Shown: positions 9,861 to 20,553, numbered from the stretch's first letter. The stretch: DNA of 64,000 nucleotides from Symbiodinium natans (GCA_905221605.1 CAJNDS010002103.1:542306-606305); one strand, 5' to 3'. Notes: a model not told the origin generated them from the sequence alone. Made by a program: numbers and translations.

Positions 9861-10080
9861 GTTCTGTGGATATAGGTGCTCCGGGACGTAGGTGTCGCTA
9901 CAACTGACACCAATGCCCCCAGATTCATAGAGAGCCATGCGGCGTAGTGGCAAGGTTGGGAGAGTTCTGCCTTAACACCATAGTCCCGTAAACCCTTACG
10001 CCTTAATACCCTATCAGTCGCTTACTCCCTGAAACCCTGAAGCCCGAACCATAAACCCTAAACTGTTTCAGTCCTGACTC

Positions 10081-10257
10081 CTATATGGGGTCTTTACAAT
10101 ATAAGGGGTACCTTATGAAGGTCCTGATTATAAGGAGATCCTACTATTTGGGGGTCTATATTACGGTTCGATAACCCTAAACCCTAAACCCTAAACCCTA
10201 AACCCTAAACCCTAAACCCTAAACCCTAAACCCTAAACCCTAAACCCTAAACCCTAA
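10081..10257. repeat. Family E palindrome followed by CCCTAAA array
   Basis: At 10081-10168 lies an element with GGGGTACCTTATGAAGGTCC and ACTATTTGGGGGTCTATATT, shared with copies near 28550 and 60164. It is joined directly to about 12 perfect CCCTAAA units. Confidence 0.6.
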
Positions 10258-10914
10258 CAATTAGGGGGTACCTTTTTGCCGTAAACCCCCCATATCAGTC
10301 CCCTAACGGTTGTCCTCCTCAGCTTTGTCGGCCCTGGCTTTCGGCAAGCAAAAGGACAAAACCAGCCACAGAGCAGGAAGTCCGTAGGGTTTAGGGTGTA
10401 GGGTGCAATTAGGGGTTTAGGGTTTAGGGTTTAGGGTTTAGGGTTTAGGGTTTAGGGTGATACCCGAAATCCATGAACACAACCCTAGACCCTGTAGGAG
10501 CATAGACCATCAGGCACCTCAGCATAGACGACAAGGTACTGATAAGCCATCAAACCTCTGCATCCCTGAACCCCAAGCAGTCTTCACCGTGTGTCTTTGG
10601 CTTGATGAATTGCAAGGTGCCCCATGTCCCTAGACCCAAAGCCGGAATTCAAGACTATGTCTTACATTCTAGTAGAGATGCTAAGGTGAATTTGGGCCCA
10701 TTCCGCAAATAAGGCTTCTTGGGCTCTCTGGGTAATTAACTGCTACTTGCCTAAGAATCCCAACAATAAAACACTAATTCCTATGGATTACTTTTTGTTT
10801 TTTTTTTTGGGGGGGGGTTCTGAAGTAAATTCTAAACCCTAAACCCTAAACTTTTTAACCCAGTAGGTCCTCAATAGGTACGAGGCCTTCCTGGCTGAAA
10901 AATCTTTTTCGGAC

Positions 10915-10987
10915 CCCGGAGCCCTCCAACGAGCCTCTCCGTCGCCTCGTCCAAGGCCATCTGGGACCGAGCACGGAGTTTGCCGCT
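10915..10987 (-). CDS. Helical exon (strand ambiguous)
   Basis: Minus reading LRARSQMALDEATERLVGGL with a possible acceptor TCCCAG|ATG and donor GG|GTCCGA. The plus strand is also open (YEAFLAEKSFSDPGALQ). I favour minus because of the splice borders and neighbouring exons. Confidence 0.4.
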
Positions 10988-11549
10988 TTAGGGTTTTTTT
11001 GGGAATTAGGGGTTTAGGGTTTAGGGGTTTAGGGGTTTAGGGGCGTAGGGGCTTAGGGTTTAGCTAAGGGTAGTTAGCTAGGGTACTTAGGGTAGTCAGG
11101 GAAGCTAGGGTAGTTGGGGTGGTTGGGGTAAATTTAGGGCATTTAGGGATTTAGGGCATTTACGGGCTTTAGGGTCAAGGATTTGGGGGTTGAGGGTCTC
11201 GGTTCGAGAGATATTCAGGGTTTGGGTTGTAAGGGTTAGGAGGTCCCGGGTCGGCTGTCTACCTGCCAGGGTCTACAAAGCATGACGGGGTCAGGTCCCG
11301 TTAGATCTCCGCGTGGTATCGCCTAAACCTAAACTCTGGAAACTATATCATGAAGTCTACCCTGAACCCCGAACCCTAACCCCCAACCCTCGCAGCACAA
11401 CATCAACATGCACCCTCAATGCTTTAACGGCCCTTAACCCTACAGATCCTAGCCCTAAACCCTAACCCTAAACCCTAAACCCTAAACCCTAAACCCTAAA
11501 CCCTAAACCTTAAACCCTAAACCCTAAACCCTAAACCCTAAACCCAAGC

Positions 11550-11653
11550 CTGAAGTCCCAGGCCCGAAAGGCTCGCGGCCTTCTGCGTCTCGAGCTCCGA
11601 CCGTGCGGTGCCCTCCTGGCTTGACATTGCAGCCAGAGGCTTCATCAGCATCC
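11550..11653 (-). CDS. Internal exon with GC donor
   Basis: Minus exon of 34 codons plus 2 nt between acceptor AAACGTCAG|G and donor CAG|GCTTGGGTTTAGGG. It reads MLMKPLAAMSSQEGTARSEL, then ETQKAASLSGLGLQ. The donor runs straight into TTTAGGG units and the acceptor follows CCCTAAA units, so both introns carry telomere units at the splice site. Function unknown. Confidence 0.6.
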
Positions 11654-11756
11654 CTGACGTTTAGGGTTTAGGGTTTAGGGTTTAGGGTTTAGGGTTTAGG
11701 GTTTAGGGTTTAGGGTTTCGGGTGTGAGGTTTAGGGATGTATTGCTTACTTCTGAA

Positions 11757-11824
11757 AAATTGGTTGAACTTTATTCCTCCTGCTAAATAAGGAAACCCAA
11801 AAAAGTTTAAAGTTCAACTGTTGG
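11757..11824. mobile_element. Short hairpin element
   Basis: TTGGTTGAACTTTA pairs with AAAGTTCAACTGTTGG, with a CTGCTAAATAAGG core; AT-rich compared with its surroundings. Confidence 0.35.
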
Positions 11825-12129
11825 CTAAGTAGAAGAGGCTTCATCAGCATTCCTGCGCTTAGGGTTTAGGTTTAGGGTTTCGGGTTTGAGGTTTAGGGAT
11901 ATTGGAGTTTGAACTTAGGGTGTAGGGTTTAGGCTTTTGGGTTTGGGGTTAAAGGGTTTAGGGTTATTGGATTTTGAATTCAGGGTGTAAGGAATTTAAA
12001 GCTTACCCTAAAACCTAAACCCTAAACCCTAAGCCCTAAGCCCTAAGCCCTAAAAAACCCTAAACTTGGGGTTCTGGGTTCAGGGTGCAGGGTTCCAGGA
12101 GCCAGTTCCTCAGCTTGTGTTTTTTGCAG

Positions 12130-12159
12130 TGGAGGAGGACGAGGAGTGTGGAGCGTGTG
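12130..12159 (+). CDS. 30-nt microexon candidate
   Basis: Plus strand: textbook acceptor TGTTTTTTGCAG| and donor |GTAAGCC enclose 30 nt. One frame reads EEDEECGAC, acidic with a C-x2-C. The splice signals are the best on this strand nearby; coding frame and parent gene are unknown. Confidence 0.4.
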
Positions 12160-12441
12160 GTAAGCCTAAACCCTAAACCGTAAACCGTAAACCCGAAACC
12201 CTAAACCCTAAACCCTAAACACTAAACCCTAAGCCTAAACCCTAAACCCTAGTTTAGCTCTGAGGCCCTCAGACCTAAGCCCCGATCAGCCCTGAGATCC
12301 TCAACATCCAACAAGAAAAACAAACAAAACCTAAACTCGAACCGCAAACACCCCTAAACCCTAAACCCAAAGTGCGGTTTAGGGTTTAGGATTTAGGGTT
12401 TAGGGTTTAGGGTTTAGGGTTTAGGGTTTAGGGTTTAGGGT

Positions 12442-12534
12442 TTAGGGCTCCAGCCATAGCTTCTGAAGACCTGGACTCCCCGGCTCCTGCTGCGCGGCTT
12501 TCTCACCCCAAGCCACAGCTTTGCGCTTCAGGTC
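12442..12534 (-). CDS. Exon with stop codon, lysine-rich
   Basis: Minus frame from acceptor CTCTAAG|GAC to TAA, 30 residues. It reads DLKRKAVAWGEKAAQQEPGS and ends GLQKLWLEP. An internal G|GTGAGA is an alternative donor. TTTAGGG arrays lie on both sides. Function unknown. Confidence 0.45.
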   Translation of the reverse strand, partial: DLKRKAVAWGEKAAQQEPGSPGLQKLWLEP

Positions 12535-12552
12535 CTTAGAGTGTGGGGTTTT

Positions 12553-12700
12553 GTTTAGGGTTTAGGGTTTAGGGTTTAGGGTTTAGGGTTTAGGGTTTAG
12601 GGTTTAGGGTTTAGGGGTTAGGGGTTTAGGGGTTTAGGGGTTTAGGGGTTTAGGGGTTTAGGGGTTTAGGGGTTTAGGGGTTTAGGGTTTGGCGTTTAGG
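12553..12700 (+). repeat. TTTAGGG array switching to TTTAGGGG
   Basis: About nine perfect 7-mers, then about nine copies of the 8-mer TTTAGGGG: a sharp switch between homogenised variants in one array. Confidence 0.9.
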
Positions 12701-13058
12701 GTTTCGTGTTCCGGTTTGAGGGTTGAGAATTCAGGGTTTATGGTTTTGCACGGCTTCGGGCTTTCGGGGTATTAGGGCTTTAGGCTTATTAGGGTTTAGG
12801 GTTTGGTAGGGTTCGGGGTGTGTTGCTTGTCTTGGATCTAGGGCTTGGAGAGGTTTAGGGTTTAGGGTTTAGGAACCCGAATGAACCCGGATAAAACCCT
12901 AACAAACCCTGACAAACCCTAGTTGACTCTAATGAACCCTAATAAACCCTACCCTAAACCCTAACTCCTAACCCCTAACCCCGAAACCCTCAAGCCTAAA
13001 GCTTGAAGCCTAAACCCTAAACCCTAACAAACCCTAAACCTAATAAACCCAAACAAAC

Positions 13059-13154
13059 CCCAATCAGCCGCAGGCACGCTGGGTTCCGCGCACTCTGCCG
13101 CTCCAAGGCATGGGCCACGGCGCTTCTGGTGGCCGACATGCGTCGGGCGGCTGC
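13059..13154 (-). CDS. Arginine/alanine-rich internal exon
   Basis: Exactly 32 codons between acceptor AAACAG|GCA and donor GGG|GTTTGTTTGGG, phase 0 at both ends. It reads AAARRMSATRSAVAHALERQ, then SARNPACLRLIG. Helical and basic. Function unknown. Confidence 0.6.
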
Positions 13155-14308
13155 CTGTTTGGGACTTTTTACAGGGGTTTAGGGTTTAGGGTTTAGGGGT
13201 TTAGGGGGTTAGGGGTTTAGGGTTTCGGGTTTAGGGGTTTAGGGTTTAGGGTTTTGGGTTTAGGGTGAAGGGGCTGTAAAGGGCTTAGGGTAGAGAGCTT
13301 CGGCTTAAGGGTCTAAGCTTTGGCGGGCATGGTTTAAAGTTTGGGTGTAGGGTTTAGGGTTTAGGGTTTAGGGTTTAGGGTTTTGGGTTTAGGGTTTAGG
13401 GCCTGTTAAGAAGTGTACGGTATTGGGCCAAGGGTTCAAGGCTCACGGTTAAGGCAGTCGTTTGGGATTTGGAGCTGTAAAGGTTCGAGATGTGGAGTTC
13501 CTAGGGTTTAGAATCTAGAAGGCCGAGCTCTTGCGGCACAAGGCGGACACTTCTGTCTCACTGCGGCTTGAGTTTTCGAAATGTTCTGAATACTGTTGTT
13601 TCGGGGCACCTGTGATTGCCGCGCGGATGCCGCAACGCGAGAGCTAGATGGAGCCGTTCAGAGAAAGGTCACTGAATCTGCTACCCCCAGCTGGCCCCAA
13701 CTCAAACCCTAAACCCTAAACCCTAAACCCTAAACCCTAAACCCTAAACCCTAAACCCTAAACCCTAAACCCTAAACCACCAACTCAATCCTTCTTCAAG
13801 AAGCCTGAGACGAGCCCCATCATGGGACTCTACCTCGGACCCCTAAGGTTTCACCCTTGGGTTTGGGCCCTCTGTGCAGGGTTTAGGGTTTAGGGTTTAG
13901 GGTTTAGGGTTTAGGGTTTAGGGTTTAGGGTTTAGGGTTTAGGGTTAGGGTCTAGGGTCTAGGGTTTAGGGTTTAGGGTTATATAAGGGCCCGATTCGGA
14001 GTAAATTAAGGGAACCTCTTAGGGGTACGTTCTTAGGGGTACGAGCCTTTATCTCATGACCCAAGCCAACAGGTGTGCACTTGTCAAAGATGCAAGGGGC
14101 AGCTACCCCGAAATAACCCATGCAGCACAGCTCTACAGATGTTTTGTCTTACTCTTCTTGCATTCTTGCGAGATTGCAGTTTGCGAGGTTATCATGTATC
14201 ATTTGTGAGAAACTACACCATGCAATTTAGAAAGACTTGCTGCCTGGATGGCAATGCGGCTTGCCCTGGACAGGGAGGCGCCCGGCATCCTTGCCATCAA
14301 GACCTGAG
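13155..14308. other. Array-rich stretch, no clear gene
   Basis: TTTAGGG at 13175-13400, CCCTAAA at 13706-13777, TTTAGGG at 13878-13975. A plus frame at 14073-14330 is cysteine-rich but runs into the family A element. I do not call a gene. Confidence 0.4.
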
Positions 14309-14412
14309 TAGCCCAGTAGCCATCTTGTGATGAGGGCGCCCTTTTTTGGGGTTGGTTACGTTATAAGGGAACCTTGAACCAAAAACAAGGGTAAAGGGTA
14401 CTGCTGGGCTAC
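14309..14412. mobile_element. MITE-like palindromic repeat, family A, copy 3
   Basis: Ends TAGCCCAGTAGCC and GCTGGGCTACC; inner GAGGGCGCCCTTTTTTGG, GGTTGGTTACGTTATAAGGG and ACCTTGAACC. The best-preserved copy together with 19970. Confidence 0.7.
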
Positions 14413-14640
14413 CAAGAGATCTCAGGTGGTTGGACACTTAGACCCAGGGGCTTTGGGAATCCTGGAAGAGCCCTAATTAAACCCCAACACTCTAACACCC
14501 GAACACGTCAACACCCTAACACCCTAACGCCCTAACACCCTAACTCCCTAACTCCCTAAAACCCTGAAACCCTAACACCCTAAAACCCCAAAACCTCAAT
14601 TTCGAAAACCCTAAAACCCCAAACCGCAACTAAACAGGCT

Positions 14641-14733
14641 TTAGGGCCTGACGCCCAGCAAGTTGCAGATCTCGTCCGTGCCTGTGTCCTCGTCTTTGTC
14701 TAGCCACTCCTGGCACTCTATGCGTGGAGGCAT
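14641..14733 (-). CDS. Acidic exon ending in a stop
   Basis: Minus frame from a possible ATG at 14733 to TAA at 14641, 30 residues. It starts MPPRIECQEWLDKDEDTGTD and ends EICNLLGVRP. An acceptor GCATAG| inside would shorten it and a GTCAGG near the end could be a donor. A likely second exon lies upstream near 14820-14915 (frame uncertain). Confidence 0.5.
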   Translation of the reverse strand: MPPRIECQEWLDKDEDTGTDEICNLLGVRP

Positions 14734-15056
14734 GGGGGAGACTCGCTCCACTTTTTGGGGGATAGTACTCGTAAAAAAATGTAATCCTCACGTAGTACGA
14801 ACAGCAGTCACAACAAACGTAACGGTTTGGTCTAGCCGTGACTGTGCTTGCCTCCGCTACATCCCAAGCCAGCTGCAAGGCCGTGGTCAGGCGTGGTGTA
14901 CGTGCCATGCAATGTCGTAACTACTGGTGACAGACACTGCATAGCCAGTGTAAGGAGTTTTGACTCACGCTTTGCCTAAGCTACAAATAGCAGCGAGAAC
15001 CCTAATGATGACAATGGTAGCTACAGCCCAAAAACCTTAAGAAAGACCCCCAAATC

Positions 15057-15230
15057 CTAAACCCTAAACCATAACCCCCAAACCCGAAACCCTAAACCCC
15101 AAACCCCAAACCCGAAACCCTAAACCCGAAACCCTAAACCCGAAACCCCAAACCCTAAACCCCAAACCCTGAACCCTAAACCCCAAACCCCAAACCCTAA
15201 ACCCCAAACCCTGAACCCTAAACCCTAAAT
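15057..15230 (-). repeat. Mixed CCCTAAA/CCCCAAA/CCCGAAA array
   Basis: Units alternate between three variants; translated on minus it gives a spurious GFRVxGLGFRV repeat protein. Confidence 0.85.
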
Positions 15231-15245
15231 CAAACCGAGCACCAG

Positions 15246-15322
15246 GGCCTGGCCTGCCAGGCCTTGACACCTTCCATGAGCTGCTGGTCAGCGACCCGGG
15301 CATTCCTCGCTCACTGGACGCG
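15246..15322 (+). CDS. Plus-strand internal exon
   Basis: Acceptor CACCAG|GG and donor GCG|GTTTAGGG enclose 25 codons plus 2 nt. It reads PGLPGLDTFHELLVSDPGIP and RSLDA. The donor GT is itself the start of the first telomere unit. Function unknown. Confidence 0.5.
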
Positions 15323-15483
15323 GTTTAGGGTTTAGGGTTTAGGGTTTCGGGTTTAGGGTTTCGGGTTTAGGGTTTAGGGTTTAGGGTTTAGTGGGCCTGC
15401 ACCCTGGCTTCAGAGTGAAGGGTTTGGGGCTTCAGCTCGGCCTGTAATCTTTGGGCTCGCTAGGGTTGAACACCGCCAGCATA

Positions 15484-15592
15484 CTATAGGGGCCTTAATA
15501 ATTTCAATAGGGTTTTGAGGGGGGGGGGGGGGGCTATTCTCGCATAATTCTATAGGGGCCAGAAGGGAATACTGTTAGTATTGCTTCTGTCT
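15484..15592. mobile_element. Family D repeat carrying a G(15) insertion
   Basis: CTATAGGGGCCTTAATAATT and CTATAGGGGCCAGAAGGGAA match family D segments; a G(15) run replaces the middle. Confidence 0.45.
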
Positions 15593-17230
15593 CGGCTGCA
15601 GGGTGTTAAGGCTTGTGGTGAGCATTGCTTCGAAGATTGAAATCTCTCAGACATAACCAGGCACTACCCATGACCATACACCCAGAAGTGGCATACTTCT
15701 AGCGGTTAAAGTCGAATTCAAGGTTGGCAATGTGGCATCTGCAATCGTCACATACTTTCCCACAACTTTTGGGAGGATCAAAGTAGAGCCCTCAAATTGT
15801 ACCCTCGGCCCTAAACTACCATTGGGTCATTCTTAGGAACGGGATGTACTTTTGGGATCCTCCCTGGGGTCTGGGAACCCCTTAACCGTAAACCCTAAAC
15901 CCTAAACCCGAAACTACCTAGGACCATGATGACGGACTTCCCATGAGAACCTGGAGATTGGTCCGGAAGTCTGCATCCGGGGATGCACTGCTAGAGTCAG
16001 GGCTTAGGGTGAGGGTTTAGGGTTTAGGGTTTAGGGCTTAGGGCTTAGGGCTTAGGGCTTAGGGTTTAGGGTTTAGAGTTTAGGGCTTAGGGTCTTTATA
16101 GGGTCTTAGGGCTTAGGGTTCAGGGTCTACTGGGAATACATGGGCATCGAAGGTTCAACAGATGGGGGGGGGGGGGGGGGGGGCTGGTTGCACATCATTC
16201 CGAGTCCACGGCTGGGTCTTCACCATGTTTTCCTGGCTCCAGATGGGGGTGTACGAAAAGAGCGGGAACTCTGAAATCGACCCCCAAAGAGTAGGATTCT
16301 CTCATAATGGGGACACCAATAATTAAGGTACCCCTAAACCCAAAACCCTAAACCCCTAGTTTCGGAAACCACCACATGCTGCAGAGCACACCAGAAGAAA
16401 TGGGGTGGGGAGGGTTTCGGGTTTAGGGTGTAGGGTGTAGGGTTTAGGGTTTAGGGGGGAGGGACGATTCTACCTGACGGGCCTTTTCGGTATCCTAGCG
16501 TGCGCTTTCGGAATCGGCTAGAGTGGAGACCCAACAGACCCCGTGTCATTGAGATTCACATCCAATGTCCTACTGTACCCAATAAAGGGTGCACATTTTG
16601 CGGCCTGGAAAGGGTTTCGGAAAAATCCTGAGCCAAAAACGAACGAATAAGTCTACGACCGAGCATCTCAGAAACTGTAGGAGAAGGTGGGGGGCAGGGG
16701 ATAAAAGCAGGGCCGAGGGAACCGCATCAAAGCATCTACACAAGAACAGGCCCCGCCTCCCTGGCGAGGGATGTTTTCAGCTCCTGCGTCGGAGAACGCA
16801 TTAAAATGCACTGTAAGTCCCATCAATGTGCGGTTGTCAACAGTATGGTCCCTTTTTGGGGTCCCTATTGTAATATGGCACCTCATATTTAGGGTGCCCC
16901 AAGAAGGATCAGAATTTTGACAACCACCCAAAGCCCAAACCCTAAAGCCCGACCTGCTGATTGACCAGGGCAGCTGCGGCCTATCACAATAGGGAGACAC
17001 CTCCCTTGAAAGCAAGTGAACCCCAAAAGGGTTTGTGGTCCACATGCCTGAGCCGGAATCATGGTAACACAGGGGGGACCCAAAGAGGAGGCCTGTGGTG
17101 GTGTCAGCCACGGACAAAACGACCAGTTCGCCAGGTCATGGCTCCGTTTTGAGTGCCCTAAATGAAAAGGCACGTAGGATAGGTAATCCCAGTTGGCGGC
17201 AAAAACTGAGAAACAACTAGGTCGGCCTTT
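15593..17230. other. Sparse stretch, one probable exon
   Basis: Contains the exon at 15951, CTTAGGG-variant arrays near 16008-16110, a G(19) tract near 16164 and weak overlapping frames at 16589-17239 on both strands. None of those shows clear borders or a recognisable motif. Confidence 0.35.
15951..15996 (-). CDS. Short serine/aspartate exon
   Basis: Minus: donor CAG|GTTCTC, acceptor probably CTCTAG|C at 15991. Reads DSSSASPDADFRTNLQ. Small, so moderate support. Confidence 0.4.
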
Positions 17231-17234
17231 TTTA

Positions 17235-17425
17235 CACATAATAAGGGCAGATAAACCCTATGAACCATATTCCCAAATTAGGCATTCTCACACCCAATAA
17301 GGGCAGACAAACCATCTGAACTACATTCCCAAACTAGGTATTCTGACACCCAATAAGGGCAGATATTCCCTCTGAACCATATTCCCAAATTAAGTACCCT
17401 TACACCCAAAAAGGCCAGACATGCA
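17235..17425. repeat. 56-bp tandem repeat, about 3.3 copies
   Basis: ATAAGGGCAG recurs at 17241, 17297 and 17353, with AAAAGGCCAG at 17409: an exact 56-bp spacing. Each unit also carries CATTCCCAAA and ends TCTGACACCC or similar. Not telomere-derived. Confidence 0.8.
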
Positions 17426-17532
17426 AACAAATCGCCCACCCAGACAGCGAGGCCACGACGCAAAAGACAATCCGGAAGGAGCCCCAACCAGGCAAGGAGG
17501 CAGGCTTGCTTCTCTGAACACAAGGTGTGTAG

Positions 17533-17642
17533 GGTTCAGGGTTTAGGGTTTAGGGTTTAGGGTTTAGGGTTTAGGGTTTAGGGTTTAGGGTTTAGGGTTT
17601 AGGGTTTAGGGTTTAGGGTGTAGGGTGTAGGGTTCAGGGTTT
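17533..17642 (+). repeat. TTTAGGG array, about 15 units
   Basis: Nearly perfect units ending in GTAGGG variants. Confidence 0.9.
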
Positions 17643-18034
17643 ACGGACTACCACGCACGCCCACCACCTGCACCAAGAAGAGTGTACCCGGCCGGCAAAA
17701 CCACTCTAGACACATCGACTCAAGGGCCCCAAGACTCAAGGGCCCCAAACTCAACCCGCAACCCTCAACCCTCAACCCTCAACCCTAAACCCTAAAGAGA
17801 CCCGGAATCTAGGATGGCCCCTCTGAACAAATATTCCAAATAGAATCCTCTTAAACCAAAAAGTTTCGATATCCCAAGGGCCGACCGGAGGTATCTGTGA
17901 GACCCGAGAACAGACTGCCAGTCTCCTCTCTCTTGTGTGAACCCTTCGGAAAGCACCTCGATTTCTCAGTATACCCATGTCAAGTGCGCACGTAGCACCG
18001 GAACCCTGGCCACCCTGAACCCTAAACCCTAAAC

Positions 18035-18088
18035 CCATGCGTCCTTCCAGTAGGTGCGGCGAACTGACTCATCTCCGAAAGCCCGCTC
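18035..18088 (-). CDS. 18-codon internal exon
   Basis: Minus, phase 0 at both ends: acceptor GCGCAG|GAG and donor TGG|GTTTAGGG. It reads ERAFGDESVRRTYWKDAW. CCCTAAA lies directly left and TTTAGGG right, the standard island layout. Function unknown. Confidence 0.55.
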
Positions 18089-18189
18089 CTGCGCCATCGT
18101 AGGGTTTAGGGTTTAGGGTTTGGGGCTTAGGGTCTAGGGCTTAGGAGTTAGGGCTTAGGGTCTAGGGTTTAGGGTGCTTCATCTCGCAG

Positions 18190-18239
18190 AATGAAAATGA
18201 AGCTGCGGCAAACTATGCCGAGCAGACCGTCTCTGGAGG
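18190..18239 (+). CDS. Plus-strand short exon
   Basis: Acceptor CATCTCGCAG| and donor GG|GTTCAG enclose 16 codons plus 2 nt reading NENEAAANYAEQTVSG. The opposite frame is less protein-like. It lies 100 nt from a minus exon, so strand assignment is tentative. Confidence 0.4.
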
Positions 18240-18410
18240 GTTCAGGATCCGGGCGTACTCCCTACACCCTACACCCTACACCCTACACCCTACACCTTAA
18301 ACCCAAAACTCTAAACCCTAAACCCTAAACCCTCGATGCGCCTGCGGCATCTTCAGCCACCCAGTGCTAAAGCCCTAAATAACCACCATCCTTAACCCAC
18401 GACCCCTAAA

Positions 18411-18516
18411 CGTCCATGTACCTATGTACCTGTCTAATATGTACTTGGGCCCTAAAGCTACGATATAGGAACCCCTTTAAGGCACGAGTATATGCAACAT
18501 AGGCACATGGACCCTG
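18411..18516. mobile_element. Family B palindrome, copy 2
   Basis: TCCATGTACCTATGTACC on the left pairs with ATAGGCACATGGACC on the right; the core has TACTTGGGCCCTAAAG and AACCCCTTTAAGGC. Confidence 0.6.
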
Positions 18517-18529
18517 AAAGGACTTGCTA

Positions 18530-19140
18530 CACTTAAGGGGTACAAGGAGGGACCACTAGAAGGGACCCTTAATCTTGCTCCCCTATAAAACCCATATATA
18601 ACCCCCTATATATACCTTATAGAGTCCCTAAGTACCTAAATAACCCCCCCAAATAACCCCCAAGGTCCGCAAATGGACCTTTTGGAACTCTAAGGGTAGC
18701 CCTTAATATGGTCCCTTGCCTCCTTTCAAGGGCTCTGATGTATGGGCCCTTAATTTGTCTATAAACAGAGCCCATGGAACTACCCTAAGAGGAATTTGCC
18801 ACACTTAAGGGGTAGAAGGGGGTGACCCCCACAAGGGACCCTTAATCTTATTCCCCTAGATAACCCACATATAACCCCTATATATACCTTATATAGTCCC
18901 TATATAACGAAAAAAAACTTGAATAACCCCCAAGGTCCCTTATAAGGGTCCCTCCTTTTGCCCCAATGTACCTAAGTAACCCCTAAATAACCCCTAGGGT
19001 CCCTTACAAGGGTCCCTTCTTTTAGTCCCTTGCTACACTCGAACCCATATATAACCCGTATATACACCTTATATAGTCCCTATATAGCTGAGTAATACCT
19101 AAATAACCCCTAAGGTCCCTTACAAGGGCCCCTTCTTTGA
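18530..19140. repeat. AT-rich block of imperfect repeats
   Basis: A segment with CATATATAACCCC, TATATATACCTTATA, CTAAGTACCTAAATAACC and CCAAGGTCCCTTACAAGGG recurs about four times (near 18590, 18845, 18965, 19050). CACACTTAAGGGGTA also repeats (18530, 18800). It is distinctly lower in GC than the neighbouring exons. Confidence 0.65.
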
Positions 19141-19154
19141 GTCCCTTGCCACAC

Positions 19155-19230
19155 GCATCTGCAGCTCGTGCCTCCCACTTGGCTTTCAACGCACGCTTTC
19201 GGTCGCGGACAACGGTGAACAAAGCCTGGA
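19155..19230 (-). CDS. Basic helical exon
   Basis: Minus exon, acceptor CGTGCAG|TC, donor GC|GTGTGG. Reads QALFTVVRDRKRALKAKWEA, then RAAD. Coiled-coil-like. Function unknown. Confidence 0.55.
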
Positions 19231-19283
19231 CTGCACGGGATGGACTTGAGTGAGGGTTTAGGGTTTAGGTTTTTTTTTTTGAA

Positions 19284-19436
19284 AGTGAGTCGGACTTTTG
19301 CACATTGCCTCCATCCACCCCTTACGAGGCGCTCACTAAACTGAAAGAGCTCCCCACTCACAAGTCGAACGAAGATTCACACTTGACGTTATCCGAGAAG
19401 AAGTTCTCACAGTGGCATCACCTAAAGTTGTACTGA
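19284..19436 (+). CDS. Plus-strand exon with stop
   Basis: Fifty codons open on plus after a T(11) tract and AAAG| acceptor, ending TGA. It reads SDFCTLPPSTPYEALTKLKE, then LPTHKSNEDSHLTLSEKKF and SQWHHLKLY. This is convincing protein, probably a last exon. No family recognised. Confidence 0.55.
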   Translation, partial: SESDFCTLPPSTPYEALTKLKELPTHKSNEDSHLTLSEKKFSQWHHLKLY

Positions 19437-19816
19437 TCCACGCGGAGCAAGGTTTAGGGTTTGGGGTTTAGGGTTTAGGGTTACCTACTTCGCGAAAACC
19501 TAAACATCAGCCCCATGACCCGAACTCATAAACTCCGCCTTGACTACTCAGTGCTACTTCCCAAAGCAGCAGGACCACAACTCCACGACCGCCCAAAACC
19601 GTAACATTAAAACCTTGCAAGCCCTAAGCTAAGCCCTAAACTGCTGTATCTCAGGAAACATGTCTCACACAATTTGCCAGCAGATGACCGAACCCACTAG
19701 ACCCTAAACCACCCCTAATCCCAAAAATGCAAACCCTCTAAACCCTAAACTACCCCTAACCCCCTGAACCCTAAACCCGAAACCCTCAAAACCCTCTAAA
19801 CCCTACAAGACCTCAC

Positions 19817-19866
19817 CAAGACCGCTTTGCCATAGGCCTCCTCACTCAGCGGAAGCTTGGCTCCGC
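19817..19866 (-). CDS. Short exon with GTGAGG donor
   Basis: Minus: acceptor TGTTCCTCCAG|GC and donor TTG|GTGAGG, both strong. It reads GAKLPLSEEAYGKAVL. The EAYGK motif resembles QAYGKPALL in the exon at 29612. Confidence 0.55.
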
Positions 19867-19969
19867 CTGGAGGAACAGTTTTGTTGGAACATGGGGTTCC
19901 GGGTTTTTTAGGGTTTAGGGTTTAGGGTTTAGGGTGAGGGTATTCTGGGTTATAGGGTGTATAGCCTGA

Positions 19970-20071
19970 TCGCCCAGCAACCATGTTGTAATAAGAGCGC
20001 CCTTTTTGAGATTGGTTACTTTATAGGGGAACCTGGAACCAAACAAAGGGAAAATGGTACCACTGGGCTAC
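19970..20071. mobile_element. MITE-like palindromic repeat, family A, copy 4
   Basis: CGCCCAGCAACC at the left, CACTGGGCTACC at the right, with GAGCGCCCTTTTTGAG, GGTTACTTTATAGGGGAACC and AACCAAACAAAGGG inside. Confidence 0.65.
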
Positions 20072-20419
20072 CAAGATAGGGCGTAGGGTTTATTGGGTTT
20101 GGGGGCCCTAAGCGGGCCGAAAGGACTGAGTGTCTATTTAGGGTTTAGGGTTTAGGGTTTGATAGTGTTAGGGTTTACAGGGCTCAGGGTGTATAGGGTT
20201 CTACAGGACTTACAAGATTTGTGGGGTTTAGGGTTTAGGGTTTGGGCTAGTTGGCTACACCAAGCCCGAGAATAAGGATTGTCACATGGCAGTTGTGGTA
20301 CTTTGGGGTTCGGGGTAGCCAAATGACACATACTAGATTGCGTACCCTTAACAGCCGGAAACAAGTAAAGGAACAGATGAACCTCTATCTGAACCATAAA
20401 AAATAAGTAAAAGCTAGAT

Positions 20420-20486
20420 ACAGATACATACATATATACATATACATATACATATACATATTCTACATGTGTACATATATATAGGG

Positions 20487-20538
<52 letters not shown>

Positions 20539-20553
20539 CGAGAGAGAGAGAGT
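20420..20553. repeat. (CATATA)n then (AG)n microsatellite
   Basis: About 45 bp of CATATA followed by about 60 bp of AG with a few CG interruptions. Confidence 0.9.

Noticed and set aside
15064-15303. Minus ORF with GFRVxGLGFRV repeats
   Set aside because: It is a translation of TTTAGGG/TTTCGGG/TTTGGGG units; similar GFRV tails on other ORFs have the same origin.
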